In this document: positions 22,141 through 33,870 of the stretch, piece by piece | Position numbering within the stretch: position 1 is the first letter of the stretch | Layout: each line of letters opens with the position of its first letter | Source of the DNA: Cephalopachus bancanus | Lineage: Eukaryota > Chordata > Mammalia > Primates > Tarsiidae | Direction of reading: 5' to 3' | Length of the DNA stretch: 64,000 bases | Assembly (NCBI GenBank): GCA_027257055.1 | Contig: JAPVLO010000059.1 | Coordinates: forward strand, 3,844,001-3,908,000 | Made by a program: the position numbers and the translations under genes | Notes under the pieces: model-generated | What the model was told of the DNA's origin: nothing | What the model saw: the letters and a program-made list of their open reading frames with translations, nothing else | Database searches by the model: none

Positions 22141-22924
22141 AATGTCACAGCCTTCCCCCAGTGCTGTGCACTTTAATTAAATCGCTGAAATTATTACAGG
22201 TTCTCTGAAAAGTTGTTTTGTTTTTTTTTCATGGAGAGATAGCTTTTTCTCAACGAATGTTAAGACAGCACTTGTTTTCCTTGTCCCGTCTCTTTACGGA
22301 ATGCTGGAAGTTTTAAAGACTTCATTCTGTAGTTATCTGGTGTCTGCTGTTCTGTGGTGTAGCCAATCTTGCTTTGCTGTGTAGTGACATCCATCAGATG
22401 GGAAGGGAATTGTTTGAAATTTATTTAATGACTTTATTGAAGTAGAGATTCCATTTTAGAGCAGAATGTTTCATCCTTTGCTAGTGAAATGTTTAATTTC
22501 CATCTGCTTGGTCTTTTATATGTGTGTCCTGTGTTAATTAAAAGGAACATTTGAGGAGGCCCTGGTACTTAGAAAATGCTCAGTGGAGAAGTTAATGCCT
22601 GGTTATGCAAAGCCCAGAGCGTAGGTTTGTGAGGTAAGACTGCCTTGGTCTCTGGTCTGGCAAATCTCCATGACGTCTGGTAGTCCTCATCACATTCTTA
22701 GATGTGGTCTTGGCTCAGGGTTGTTTGATGATGTGTCACCGACATGTGGTGTGTTGATAAGTGATTGAATTATACTGAGAATTACAGTAAAAAATTATAC
22801 TCTCCAAAAAGAAAACCTGGTTACATCGGAGTATTCTCATATAGAAACTTGTTGATCCTGGTGGTCCTTAGACAACCAAAGTAAGGCTTAGGGTGGTGTT
22901 GATGGTGGAAGTGGTAATATTGAT

Positions 22925-23110
22925 GATGTTGTAGATACAATTTAATAAACACTACTTGTATCAGGTGTTTTCCAGATATTTCCTCATTTAATATTCATGT
23001 CAGCCTTAGTATTGAGATATTCTTAGCATACCCATTTTAAAGATGGAAAGACTGACCTTCTGTGACAGTTAGCAAATTAACTGAGATTTACTGTTGGTAC
23101 TCCAGAATCT
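22925..23110 (+). mobile_element. MIR SINE
   Basis: 'tatcaggtgttttccagatatttcctcatttaatattcatgtcagcc' followed by 'cccattttaaagatggaaagactga' and 'gttagcaaattaactgag' is a standard degenerate MIR core. Confidence 0.75.
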
Positions 23111-23258
23111 AGGCTTTGATGTCTCTAAAATCTTAACCGTAAATATTTTTACTTGACAAGTAATTTTGAAGTTTCTCTTATCTTTGTTTTAGGTTGTTTT
23201 GAGAACCACTGATGCTTTAGAAATAATTTTATTAGAATCTAAACTGCTGCTTATTGTA

Positions 23259-23608
23259 CAGGTTGTTTATTCCTTATCGGAAATGCTTGGGGCCAGAAGT
23301 GTTTTGAATTTTGGAATTTTTTTGCATTTTGGAATATTTACTTACATATAATGAGTTATCTTGGGGATAGGACTCATGTCTAAACACAAAATTAATTTGT
23401 TTTATATGCACCTTATACACACAGACTGAATGTAATTTTATGCACTTTTAAAATAATTTTGTGCATGAAACAAAGTTATGACTGCGTTTTGATTGTGACC
23501 CATCACATTAGGTCACACGTAGAATTTTCCCTTGTGGTGTCATCTTGGAGCTCAAAAAGTTTCAAATTTTGGGACTTTTCAGATTTTGGATTAGGGATGC
23601 TCAACCTG
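23259..23608. mobile_element. TcMar-Tigger-type MITE with intact inverted termini
   Basis: Begins CAGGTTG after TA and ends CAACCTG, giving matching terminal inverted repeats about 350 bases apart. Internal words: 'cttatcggaaatgcttggggccagaagtg', 'tcttggggataggactcatgtc', 'ttgtgcatgaaacaaagttatgac' and 'ggattagggatgctcaacctg'. These fit a common mammalian non-autonomous Tigger-type family; I am unsure of the exact name. Confidence 0.75.
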
Positions 23609-23923
23609 TGTAATTTGAAAGAATACAATGAAAGGACTGCAAATATTTAGAAATGACTGGACCCATAACAAAATATACTGGGAGAAAGACATGAAGGGAA
23701 CAGAATATGTTGCCAGCTTTATGCCTGGGGCTATCAGTGGAAAATCGTACAATTTTTATCTGGATTGACCACTTCAGTCTATTTTTTATCACTTGGAGCA
23801 ACACTGAATGACAGAAAATATAATATGAATCATACATTGTCATTTTAAATTTTCAGAGGCTCTACTAAAAGAGAGAGGTACAGAGAAACAGGTAATTTTA
23901 TTTTATTTTAACAATTTGTTTTA

Positions 23924-23963
23924 TACAATTTATATTATACAGTAATACAATTTATATTATACA
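23924..23963. repeat. 22-bp tandem pair in an AT-rich tract
   Basis: 'tacaatttatattatacagta' is repeated twice in a row with minor change. Low complexity. Confidence 0.7.
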
Positions 23964-25972
23964 ATAGCAGTATTAGTATAAAATAAATTAAAATTCATTT
24001 GCTTTTAATAATCCACTATATTTACCCTAATATATTCTAAATGTTTCAACATAAAATTAGCATAAACAGTGACTGCTGAAACATATTACATTCTGTTTTT
24101 ATACTGAGTCTTTGAAATCTACTTTGTACCTTACACTTACAGCATACCTCTACTCAGACTGGCAGGATTCTTGTTTCACATGTTTATTCGCCACATGCAA
24201 GTCATGACTACTGTACTAATATGTGGAAACTGCGGGGTTTCAGACCACAATAATGGAGCTTGGATAATAAGCTAGCCAAAAGAGTAGAGAAATTCTTTAG
24301 GAGGAATTCTTTTGTTGAATTTTTTATAAAGTTGACTTCTTTTCTTCTAACAACAAAAAAAGTAAGTTGAAATGATACAAAAAAATACAAATCTGTATGA
24401 ACAAGTCTAAAGAATGAACCAATAACACGATCAAGCTAGTTAACAAGACTATATTTATTGTATATATTCAGAATTTTTCATTTTTGCTAAATAAGTGGAT
24501 TGTAGGTGCTCTTGTGGGGATAGGAAATGGGTAGCTATGTGAGATAATGCATATGTTCATATGTTTCACTATAGTAGCCATTTTACTATCTATATGTATC
24601 TTACAACATAATTGTATTCTGTAAATATAAGCAATAATATTTGTTTAAAAATATGTGCATAGTAGTTCAATTTTATATTGAAGTCTAACTTATTTGTTGA
24701 AAAAGCTTTACTTAGATGCCGTACAGATGTTTTTCTTCATAAGCTTTAAGTTTTTTCCCCTTATTTTTTCTTTTTTACAACATTTCTTCCCAGAGCTTTG
24801 AACACTATTCTCAGAATCTACTTCCAAGCTCAGGAATGCAAATAAAGCTAGCTGGGGAGACCCTTGTACACTGAAGGTAGAGACCTCAGGCAGCCTGATC
24901 AGATGTATTGTAAGTTCAGGTCAAGAGGATTTATGGGCCTATGGCTCAGCAACACCACCAACTGCCTTTTTTTCTTGTCCTGTCAAAATTTGAGTGGGAA
25001 GGTTTCAAGCCTTCTTAAATCTAAAGCCTTTAGCAAGTTCTTTAGTGCCACCGTCATTCAGAAGCGTTGGTCAGAAAGATTTATAAGGAATAGAAAGAAG
25101 TCAAGTTTGAAAGAAAGTCTATTCCCCCTCTCCCCTTTAAATCCCTCATATAGAATTTCATTGCGTCTCCCTTTAATGGAGTGGGAAAGAAATTTCTAAA
25201 GCTTTCCAGTCTGGATTGTTGGGTCTGGTGCTTGCTGTATTGAGCACAGATACTGCTCTGGATACATTTAGTGTGATAATATGGGGACCAGCTGGGCAAA
25301 TTCACCAAAACCTTATTTTATTTAAAAATCTAAATTTCACCTCTTGAGTATTTGAAGATGTCTTACAAGACAGGATACTTTAAAACTTAGGTTAATACAT
25401 GGAAGATATTTGGGATAATAGTAAAATAACTTCTAAATCTCAGCTATTACCATACAGATAAAGCCTCAGCTTCTGAATCTCCCTATTAAATCCTTCTCTG
25501 TGTTGGCTTATCAGGTTCAATATTTCAGGGAATGTTCTGAGTTCAAGCCTCAGTGTTCACAGTTCCTGCTCAAGGAAGGCTTGGTGTGAAAGAAACCTCA
25601 CCCATGGTCCCGTGCTCTTTCTTACTTTGACTGTGTTTGCTTCTGTCTTTGAATTTGCCTCTATCTCTAACACTCTGTCTCTGTATCTTTCTTCACCATT
25701 CTTTGTGTCGTGTTAGGAGAGTAAGTGGCAGCTGACATATCATAAACACATGTATGCAGTACCCTTAGAAAAATATGTCCCCAGTATATTTTCTGGATTC
25801 TTGTTCGTCTGAATGCCTTGCATAAAAAGTGATTTAGGAAGTGGTACAGAATGTGTCTTTCTCTTACTGGCTAATAATGGGCTAATAGAGTCTTGATAAA
25901 TATTCCAGTAGTGAAATCTGCTTGATTTTTATTTTAACTGGGAATCTCCTAGAGTCAGTGAGCATGGAACTC

Positions 25973-26261
25973 TTTTTTTTTTCCGAGTTGGAGTCTCACT
26001 GTGTCACCCAGACTGGAGTGCAGTGGCCACTCCCGGCCACCGCAGCCTCGACCTGCTGGGCTCCAGCGATCCTTCCGCCTCAGCCTTCCGAGTAGCTGGA
26101 ACTACAGGCTCGCGCCACCACGCCCAGCTAATTTTTTGATTTATTGTAGAGATGAAGTCTCACCAAGTTGGCCAGGCGGGTCTCGAACCCGCGGGCTCAG
26201 GCAATCGACTCACCTCAGCCTCCCGAAGCGCAGGATTACAGGCTGAGCCACTGAGCCCTGC
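25973..26261 (-). mobile_element. Alu dimer, tarsier-like type
   Basis: Reverse orientation, T-run then 'ccgagttggagtctcactgtgtcacccagactgg', ending 'gagccactgagccctgc'. The flanks 'tggaactctttt' and 'tggaacgctttt' look like a target-site duplication with one substitution. It has the long linker. Confidence 0.93.
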
Positions 26262-26520
26262 TGGAACGCTTTTTATTTTGTATATACTGTGAGACTGATG
26301 ATGAGGAGAATATGCTGGGAAATACTGGGGGTGTCAAAAAATGTATATACATTTTAAGCGATGTCATCCCTGTATTACTTTTAGTTTGCATAATCAGAAG
26401 TGTTTGGATGCTGATGGTAACTACTTTGAGCACCTCTTGTAATTGCAGAAGTTAAGTGTGACATGTATTCATCTTTTGTTATTGGTATATATTGAATATT
26501 TCAATTTTAATAGTTTTTCC

Positions 26521-26708
26521 TTTTTTTTAGATTAGAAAATATAGTTTATTTAGAACGTAAGTTAGAGGGAAAGAGAGAAAGAGAAGTTTCACCTGCCCAA
26601 GGTAGGGAAGGGGGCCAAAGCCAGGAAACATGGCCTGACCATAGCTCAGAAAGCACATGGCCACTCCATAGCTTAGCATGGCAATGGCGGCGATGTTCTG
26701 ACAGTGGC
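26521..26708 (-). mobile_element. Poly(A)-ended fragment X1, LTR-3'-end-like, family unknown
   Basis: On the minus strand it reads 'gccactgtcagaacatcgccgcc', then 'ggctttggccccc...taccttgggcaggtgaaac', a CT-rich tract, 'ctaaataaactatattttct' and a poly(A). The AATAAA sits about 20 bases before the A-run, as in a real mRNA 3' end. A shorter copy of the same unit lies at 54,031-54,124. It could be a retroposed LTR transcript or a little-known SINE. Confidence 0.5.
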
Positions 26709-26797
26709 TTTTTTTTTTTTTTAAGTGAGAAATCAGGATTTATTGAGAGGACAGAAAAACTCCCATAGCAGGAGGGGACCTGAAGAGGTTGCCCAGT
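26709..26797 (-). mobile_element. Poly(A)-ended fragment Y1, LTR-3'-end-like
   Basis: On the minus strand: 'gggcaacctcttcaggtcccctcc', 'tgggagtttttctgtcctctcaataaatcctg', then 14 A. The same unit occurs at 50,658-50,740 ('gggcaaccctctttcgggtcccctccc...taataaactcttgc'). This resembles R-region ends of gammaretrovirus-like LTRs (gtcccctccc...gggagct...aataaa). It lies immediately upstream of X1. Confidence 0.5.
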
Positions 26798-26954
26798 TTT
26801 TTTCATGCTTAAAATATGTATACATTTTTTTGGCACCCCGTGTAGTTCAGTGGAGAGCCCTTTTCCATGCCATGATAGTACAGTATAAAGAATGTTTAAA
26901 TTACTTCCTTATACTGTTCTCTAGAGAAGTTTCTAAATGATCTACAGTGTTGAT

Positions 26955-27570
26955 TCATTCAGTTGATTAACAAAACCTTCTCCATGGGGGACACAGAGTA
27001 TCCTGGCCTCAAGGGGCTTTCACTTCAGCAGGCACTAAGGCCCTAAGGCAGGAGCCTGCCTGGCCTGTTTGAGGCACAGCCAGGAGCTTAAGGTGCTGGA
27101 GCAGAGCAAAAGAGGGGCAGATGATAGGAGATGCAGTCAGTGAATAGTTGAATAGTCGGTGTAATAATGTGAGGCCTTGTGGACCACGGGAAGATCTGTG
27201 ACTTTTACTGCAGGAAAGATGGGAAGACATTTATTCATTCTCAGCAGAGAATGTTCTCGGTTATCTGGCTTATATTTTTTTAGCATTTAAATAAACTTAA
27301 AACTATTTTTTTTTAATATGGGTGGTCTCACTATGTTTCTCAGACTGGCCTCAAACTCTCCTGGGCTGAAACGATCCTCTCATCTCAGCATCCTAAATAG
27401 GTACCTAGTTTATATTTTAGAAGGATCCTTCTGGTAGCACTTGAGTAGAGAACATCTGTGGATGCTGAGATCCAGGCTGGATGATGATCGTAATATTTCA
27501 GGAGAGGTAATGGCTTGGGCCACAGATGGATGTAATGAGAAAAAGTTTGAATCTGGTTGTTTTGGGGGAT
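26955..27570 (+). mobile_element. Ancient mammalian repeat, interrupted by an Alu monomer
   Basis: Familiar ancient-repeat wording in order: 'cagttgattaacaaaaccttc', 'aaggccctaaggcaggagcctgcctggcctgttt', 'ctggagcagagcaaaagaggggcag', 'ggccttgtggaccacggg', then after a break 'agaaggatccttctggtagcac'. I know the pattern but not a safe family name. A 7SL-derived monomer sits in it at 27,304-27,403. Confidence 0.55.
27304..27403 (-). mobile_element. Free Alu left-monomer relic (FLAM-like)
   Basis: About 100 bases: T-run, then 'ggtggtctcactatgtttctcagactggcctcaaactctcctgggctg' and 'cctctcatctcagcatcctaaa'. One 7SL-like monomer only, strongly diverged. Confidence 0.65.
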
Positions 27571-27937
27571 AACATGCTTTTTGAGGGGCATGTGATTGTG
27601 ATGTTATCTCAGGTGATCAACTTTGTCTTTCTGGTTTAAAAAGCAACAATTTGAGGAGAAAAAAAATCATAGATAACTGACCAGTCTGTGATATTCTATA
27701 GCATTTCATTTAGTTGTTTTTTTTAAAGATGTCTTTTAAATGTTTAATTATACAATGTTCCAGTTTTGCATATGTTTTATATACCAATTTTTATTGCATA
27801 ATATTATATGTTAAAGAATAAAGAAGTGATCATTAAACATAATATTAATAAAATCCCTTCCTCGTAGGATAAATTTTAGTTAATCGATACAGAGTCTGTC
27901 TATCTCTCTGAGCAGAACCTGGCATATTCTAAGGTAT

Positions 27938-28219
27938 TTTTTTTGAGTTGGAGTCTCACTCTGTTGCCCAGTCTGGAGTACAGTGGCACGCTCACAGCCA
28001 CCCCAGCGTCGACCTGCTGGGCTCCGGCGATCCTTCCCCCTCAGCCTTCCAAGTAGCCGGAACTACAGGCGTGTGCTACCACACCCTGCTAATTTTTTTG
28101 ATTTTATTGTAGAAACGAGGTCTTGCCAATTTGCCCAGGCTGGTCTCGAACCTGTAGGCTCAGGCAATCCACTTGCCTCAGCCTCCCAAAGTGCTGGGAT
28201 TCAGTTGAGCCACCGAGCC
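27938..28219 (-). mobile_element. Alu dimer, tarsier-like type
   Basis: Reverse orientation; 'gagttggagtctcactctgttgcccagtctgg' to 'gagccaccgagcc'. A few bases are lost near the end ('gggattcagttgagcc'). The flanks share only 'ctaag', so the duplication is uncertain. Confidence 0.9.
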
Positions 28220-28354
28220 TAAGATCTTATTTAGTATTAACCGTTAATATTATCTGAGTAGTCTTCTTGTTGCTCACATTAAGCATCCATCCATTTCTTT
28301 TCTTTTCCACTTTCTACCTTGGTTCGGGCCATCATCATCTTTGACTTCAGTAGT

Positions 28355-28760
28355 GGCTGTAGATTCTTTTTTTTTTTTTTTTTTAATAATCAGTATTTTT
28401 TATTATCGTTTTGTAGGGTACAGTTAAGGGTTAGGTGTACAATTACGTTTCTTTCTTTTTTTTTTTTTTTTTGAGTTGGAGTCTCACTCTGTCGCCCAGA
28501 CTGGAGTGCAGTGGCCGCTCCCGGCCACCGCAGCCTCGACCTGCTGGGCTCCGGCGATCCTTCCGCCTCAGCCTTCCGAGTAGCTGGAATTACAGGCATG
28601 CACTACCACGCCCGGCTGATTTTTTTTTTGATTTATTGTAGAGATGAGGTCTCTCTGCCCAGGCGGGTCTCGAACCCGCGGGCTCAGGCAATCCACTCAC
28701 CTCAGCCTCCCAAAGGCACGGGATTACAGGCTGAGCCACCGAGCCCGGCTGTAGATTCTT
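28355..28760 (-). mobile_element. Chimeric Alu / L1-3'-end insertion in a single target-site duplication
   Basis: The repeat ggctgtagattctt lies at 28,355-28,368 and at 28,747-28,760. Between the two copies, on the minus strand, are a full Alu (28,473-28,748), its A-run (28,453-28,472), about 65 bases matching the L1 3' UTR block ('gtacacctaaccc...gtaccctac'), and a second A-run (28,369-28,384). Only one duplication surrounds both pieces and none surrounds the Alu alone. This is what template switching from L1 RNA to Alu RNA during one insertion would leave. The Alu has the shortened linker ('gggcagagagacctc') of the younger subfamily. Confidence 0.8.
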
Positions 28761-28834
28761 AAGAGGTCTCTCTTCCCCCCCCATAATACACCCATTCCCC
28801 AGTAACCAAAGCTTTCATGACATTATTCTTTGCT

Positions 28835-29460
28835 TAAACTCTTTCAGTGGTTTCCCATCACATGCTAAATAAATCCAAACCTCTTCCCTTGGCCTACATA
28901 TCCTTAGTTGATTTGGCACTTACTCTCCCTCATCAACTCCCCACCTCCAAACTTCTCCCTACCTTGTTTTCATTGACTTTTTCTTCATTCTAGAATGTTC
29001 CTTTCCTAATCCTCCTCATTATACCATTTCAGGCTTTCTCTCTTCCCAATTCAGTCACTTTCTTTCTTATTACCCAGTTTGTATTTATTTATTTTTGAGA
29101 CGAGGTCTTGCTGTATTGCCCAGGTTGGTCTTGAACTCCTGGGCTCAAGTGCTACTTCCACACTGGCCTCTCAAAGTGGTAGAATTACAGGTGTGAGCTA
29201 CCAAGTCCAGCCATATTACTCAGTTTTATTTTCTTCACATCATTCATTACTTTTTGAAATCATTTACTTACTGATTTATTTGTTTATCTTTGGCCTCCTC
29301 TTCCCTCTTCCCCATATGCTGTATATAAACTTTTTTGGGGGGTTAGGAGTTGTCTGTCTGTTCACTGTTGAATTTTGTCTGCTACTGAATACAGTAGTAC
29401 CACAGCAGAGTAGGCAGTAATACTTATTAAGAAACCAACATTTTTGCATTGTATCCTCGT
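28835..29460 (-). mobile_element. L2 LINE 3' part, interrupted by an Alu monomer
   Basis: Antisense L2 wording: 'ctctttcagtggtttcccatcacatgctaaataaatcc', 'attctagaatgttcctttcc' and 'accatttcaggctttctctcttcccaattcag'. It resumes after the monomer with 'catttacttactgatttatttgtttatctttggcctcctc'. Confidence 0.7.
29084..29213 (-). mobile_element. Free Alu monomer (FRAM/FLAM-like) in L2
   Basis: 'tttttgagacgaggtcttgctgtattgcccaggttggtcttgaactcctgggctcaag' through 'ttacaggtgtgagctaccaagtccagcc': one 7SL-derived monomer of about 130 bases, diverged. Confidence 0.8.
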
Positions 29461-30029
29461 CTTGTCAGCCCTCTCGTTTAAAGGGTAGGAAACTCTAATT
29501 CCTGATAATGAAAACTCGTAATTCATTCATAAAAAGCATATTTAAGGAAACAAATCTTCCCTCCAACTACTTTTTGTATCAAGGGTGTGAAAGACCCAAA
29601 TATCTTAGTTACTACCAAATAAACACATTCATCCTCTTGCCTCATGCTGCAAGGCTGCAGGTTAATCATGCGGCTCAGAAAATGATCCTTTTAAGGTCTG
29701 TTCTTCCAGAGTGTATCTCTTATATTAACAACCATTACATCTGCATATCAAGACAGATTGTTTCAATTAGTCATTGAGGTCCATGTTTTTGAGAGCTGTT
29801 AATATGTGCATGAGCAATTACTGTAGCAGAGCTAAAAGGCATGCCTCTGGGAATTTTAGATTGAGATTATCAGTTTCATTCATGAGCAAAGGCAGAAGCC
29901 ATGAGAACTGTGCACTGCGTTTCTCTGCAGATTCCTTCACTAGAAGCTTCTTCAGCACCCATGCACAAGGGGTTACCAATTTGCCAGATTCTTCTCCTTG
30001 GTCCCATTTTCACTCCATCCCAGACCAGT

Positions 30030-30150
30030 GTCTTCCTCTCTATTCATCAAGAACCAGGCATTTTCCTGAGCATTTGGGAATTTCATTGTGAACAAGATGA
30101 ACAAGACAAACAAGCTCCCTTGGTCTCATGGAATGAAAGAGGCCAACAGA
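30030..30150 (+). mobile_element. Ancient mammalian repeat fragment
   Basis: 'aaccaggcattttcctgagcatttggga' then 'gtgaacaagatgaacaagacaaacaagctcccttggtctcatgga'. This matches the opening block of the ancient repeat also present at 26,955 and 47,286. Confidence 0.5.
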
Positions 30151-31384
30151 GTGAATCTTAACCAGAATTTACATCAAAGTCAAGCAGGCATATTTTTATT
30201 TTCCAAAATCCAATTTGAATCATTTTTGTTCATTCCTTATTATTGGTACGTGAAAACAAAAACACTCAGTTGGCAGTCTTTTTTTCCCTACATTCAAATA
30301 AAGTGCTGCATTCCTTTAGTGTGAATACCATGCCTTTTCATTTGCTCAGAGTCTCACTGTTTCCTCTCCAAAGTTTACTAGAATCTCACAATATAAACAG
30401 GAGCTGGAGTCAAATAATGCATGATTTGTAGTCTCTGGGGTGACACCCTCTTTTTCTAGTAGGCCAGTCTCTTTGAATGATTCTGAGTTACCACATCAAT
30501 CTCAAAAATGCCTGAAAAGTCCACCATTTGAGTTAAGGTATTGCTGCATCTTCAGATGGTAATCTGAGGAAAAAGAAAATATTATAGACAAGTTTTAGCT
30601 GTTTTGAATACATCAGATAATACTCCAGTGGTAGCATTAAGCAGGTTATCCCTTGGAATTAGATGCCTAGATGGTCAACCCTGATAGGACAGAATGTGGG
30701 CCGCTCTGCATGAGACACTTCCCCCAGGAAACTGGGGAGAGGAAGCATTAGCTATAGGAGGCACGCAGAAAATGAGCCTGCCTCAGTTCTAGAGGAAATG
30801 ATTGGAATGAACAGTGGTGTGCAGTCAGAGTATGAAGGTGAGTCTTGACGTTTTTAAGGGAATTCTCTTAGAAGAAGGAATCAGTTTGGTCTTTGGGGCC
30901 CCAGAATAGAACCAGGACCTACAGAAGCAGGCTTTACTGCTTGAAACTGGTTATAGCTTGGAGTATAGTACCCAAGCCAACAAGAAGTGCTAACCAAGGA
31001 CTCATCTCTTTCACGTAATTCAGGAAAGATTTTTCAAAATCAAATCCTTCAAGTCCCTCTGGAGGCCTCTTGAATCAGGTGTTGAGAAGTAAAAGATATT
31101 CCTATAGTTTTATCAAAAACACCTCCTGGAAGGAGAAATAAATTCAGGAGATCTGTTGTACAGCATGTTGATTATAGTTAATAACAAGGTGTTGTAGATT
31201 TGGAAATTGTTAAGACTAGATTTTTAAATGTTTTCATTACAAAAAAATAAGTATGGGAAGTAATAGATGTGTTAATTAGCTTGATTTAGTAATGCCACAA
31301 TGTAGACATATATGAAAACAACATGTTGTAGGCCATGAAAATACATAATTTCCATTTTCAGTGAAAGAAAAGTTTTTTAACTCC

Positions 31385-31610
31385 TGATGATAATGATAGT
31401 TAAATTTTTGAAAAGTACTTATTATGTATTCTTAGAGTACTCTGCATGCATTGTGTCATTTGGTGATTACTTATTAAAAACCATTTTTTTCATAAAAGCA
31501 GCAGTTAATAACCTGTATCTCTATTTTTCAGATAAGGAAACTGAGGTGAAAGGGGTCATCCTGTTAGAAATCTTACCAGAGTCTAATGTCATCTGGATAA
31601 AAATATTTTA
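31385..31610 (+). mobile_element. MIR SINE
   Basis: 'agtacttattatgtattcttagagtactctgcatgcattgtgtcattt' followed by 'tttcagataaggaaactgaggtgaaag', a typical MIR core and tail. Confidence 0.75.
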
Positions 31611-32289
31611 AGAAGCCTCGTAGTCTGAGGTTCAGCACAATTTTCTGTTGATCTCAGAATGATCTGTTATCATTTTGACCCATTTCCTTCCAGTATTTGG
31701 ACAGGGGGCAAGAGAATAAATATGTAAGTATAGTCAGTATCAAAGTGAATATGTTCACTGCCTGCTTTATCAGTTTGCAAATTGTGAATATTTTCTATAT
31801 TTTGTGGTATTCTTATTCCTTCAGAAGTGAAATCTGATTTTCTTAATTGTATCCTGCTGCATTCTACAGATTTTTCACAATTAACGCATTTTCCTTTAAG
31901 ATCAAGAAAAAAATAGCAGGACAATGAGTCTAATTTAGTGTCATTTCCAAGACCTTATTTTTGTGTGCAGAAACAAGTGTAGAGGGAACATAAAAAAGCA
32001 CAGAAATTATTTTTTCTCTAAATGCAAATCTTGATGGTCTTATGGTTATCAAAGTAATGTATGCTCATTATAAAATAATTCAAACAATATATGAGTTAAA
32101 GGAAGTTTGGGTTTTTCTTGCAAACTTATAACCCTACTTAGGCATGCCGGCTGGCTATATATGATTTTTATAAACTCATTTCCACCTACTAGATGATAGA
32201 GATCGTTCACTGCCAGTAAATAGCTATGTATACCTGTTCGGGGGCAGCACCCAGGGTTGGCAGCACCAAATGCTCACCAGGGGCCCATC

Positions 32290-32606
32290 TCTGGGTTTTT
32301 TTGTTTTTTTGTTTGTTTCTATTTTGAGTTGGGGTTTTACTCTGGTGCCCAGGCTGGAGTGCAGTGGCATGATCATGGCTCACTGCATCCTCGACCTCCT
32401 GGGCTCAGGGGACCCTTATGCCTCAGTCTCCCAAGCATCTGGGACTACAGGCACACGTCACCATTCCCGGTAAGTTTTTTATGTTTGTAGAGACAAGGTC
32501 TCACTATGTTGCCCAGGCTTGTCTCAATCTCCTGGGTTCAAGCAGTCCTCCCACCTTGGCCTCCCAAAATGCTGGAGGGTTATAGGCATGAGCCATGGTG
32601 CCTGAA
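32290..32606 (-). mobile_element. Old Alu dimer (AluJ-like)
   Basis: T/G-rich tail, then 'gttggggttttactctggtgcccaggctggagtgcagtggcatgatcatggctcactgc' to 'ggcatgagccatggtgcctg'. It has ancestral-type bases, not the lineage-specific ones. The flanks share 'ccatctctg' as a likely target-site duplication. Confidence 0.92.
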
Positions 32607-32639
32607 CCATCTCTGTTTTATCGATGCTGCAAAGTTGAG

Positions 32640-32850
32640 GCCCTTAAACCAGATTGCTGAGGTTCACATCTTGTCACTACCACTTATCAACCATTTGATT
32701 CTGGTCATCTATTTTAATGGTTCCTTCATCAGTAAAATGACATTTAATATTAACATCTAGCTGATGAGAGTTTTTGTGGGAATTAAAATTGTAGTATTTA
32801 TAAGCAGCTGGTTTAGTGTCACAGAGCAGGTGATTGACACATTTTTGCTT
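32640..32850 (-). mobile_element. MIR SINE
   Basis: 'accacttatcaaccatttgattctggtcatctattttaatggttccttcatcagtaaaatgaca' matches the MIR antisense pattern (patient last 'cctcagttt...taaaatg' block), ending near 'ggtgattgacac'. Confidence 0.65.
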
Positions 32851-33481
32851 CTCTCCATGGTGTGGACGCAGCATAATTTATTTTTAACAATGTGTTTTTG
32901 GACATTTTGGCTTTTGCTGTTAGCCCTTCCAGTAAACATTATAGCTACGTAGATCATATATCTGGAATAAGCTCAGGATCTCCAGGGACCAGGCATATGG
33001 CATGAACGTGAAAGTCAGAGTTGACTCTAATGCTATTTGACTTGTTAACATTTGGGAATATAAGCCAACATTAGTCTAAGCAAAAGAAGCTAATAATTTC
33101 TACTGGAAAAAACTAAAGTTATGTATTTATATGTATACTGCACCCTTTGTGTAAGATACATTTTCTCAGCCTTCATGATGTTCCCATGGGTTAGAATTGG
33201 TGATCAAGTTTGGGTTTCATATCCAAGATGTTTAATCTCAAAGTAAAAATTATTTGTGTTATAGCTCATTGTGTCCACCTTTACCTTTAAAAATTGAGAA
33301 TGTTCAGAGTGGTCTACTAAAAGTTAATTAGCTTAATATTATACGATATAGCTTTATGTATAAATTCTGAAATTGTTCATATTAATTACTTCCCCCTCTC
33401 CAGGATGCAATATAAGCTTTCCTAATACATTTCTTAAAATTATATGTAAAATTTTGTGCATATGTCCCTTTTCTTTACTTC

Positions 33482-33511
33482 TCTTTCTCTCTCTCTCTCT
33501 TTTTTTTTTTA
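33482..33511. repeat. Pyrimidine (CT)n/T tract
   Basis: 'ctctttctctctctctctctc' followed by about 11 T. Simple sequence; no function visible. Confidence 0.85.
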
Positions 33512-33644
33512 CAATTAGTGTTTCATTCAAACTTTAGTATTATTTTCTGATTTTCTTTTCCTATACCCCCACCTCAAATAAAGTATTTAGAGAGGAACAG
33601 ATTCTTTTTTTCTGTAGGATGAATTAGTCTTTTACTTTCCAATG

Positions 33645-33870
33645 TACAGAATACAATTTACATTGAATTTTATTTATAACCTCATTACTGGTCTCATGAA
33701 TTTTCTACAGGTCTGAAAATTCACAGTGAAGGCTTCTGTAAGTGACTATTTTACCAGCATCCTCTGGGCAGAGACTTTCGCTGTCTCATTAATTTTTGTA
33801 ACCTTAGTGCCAGTGCCAAGTATAGTAGCATGCACATTGTAGGTGACCTATTTCAATTTTTTGTTGAATA
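33645..33870 (-). mobile_element. L2 LINE tail
   Basis: 'cagagactttcgctgtctcattaatttttgtaaccttagtgccagtgcc' and 'gcatgcacattgtaggtgacc...tttgttgaataaaaaagaatgaa' are antisense L2 3'-end words. Confidence 0.65.

Noticed and set aside
29774..30161. Overlapping 105- and 86-codon plus frames
   Set aside because: Two frames open together over the same DNA, partly over an ancient repeat; no recognisable domain.
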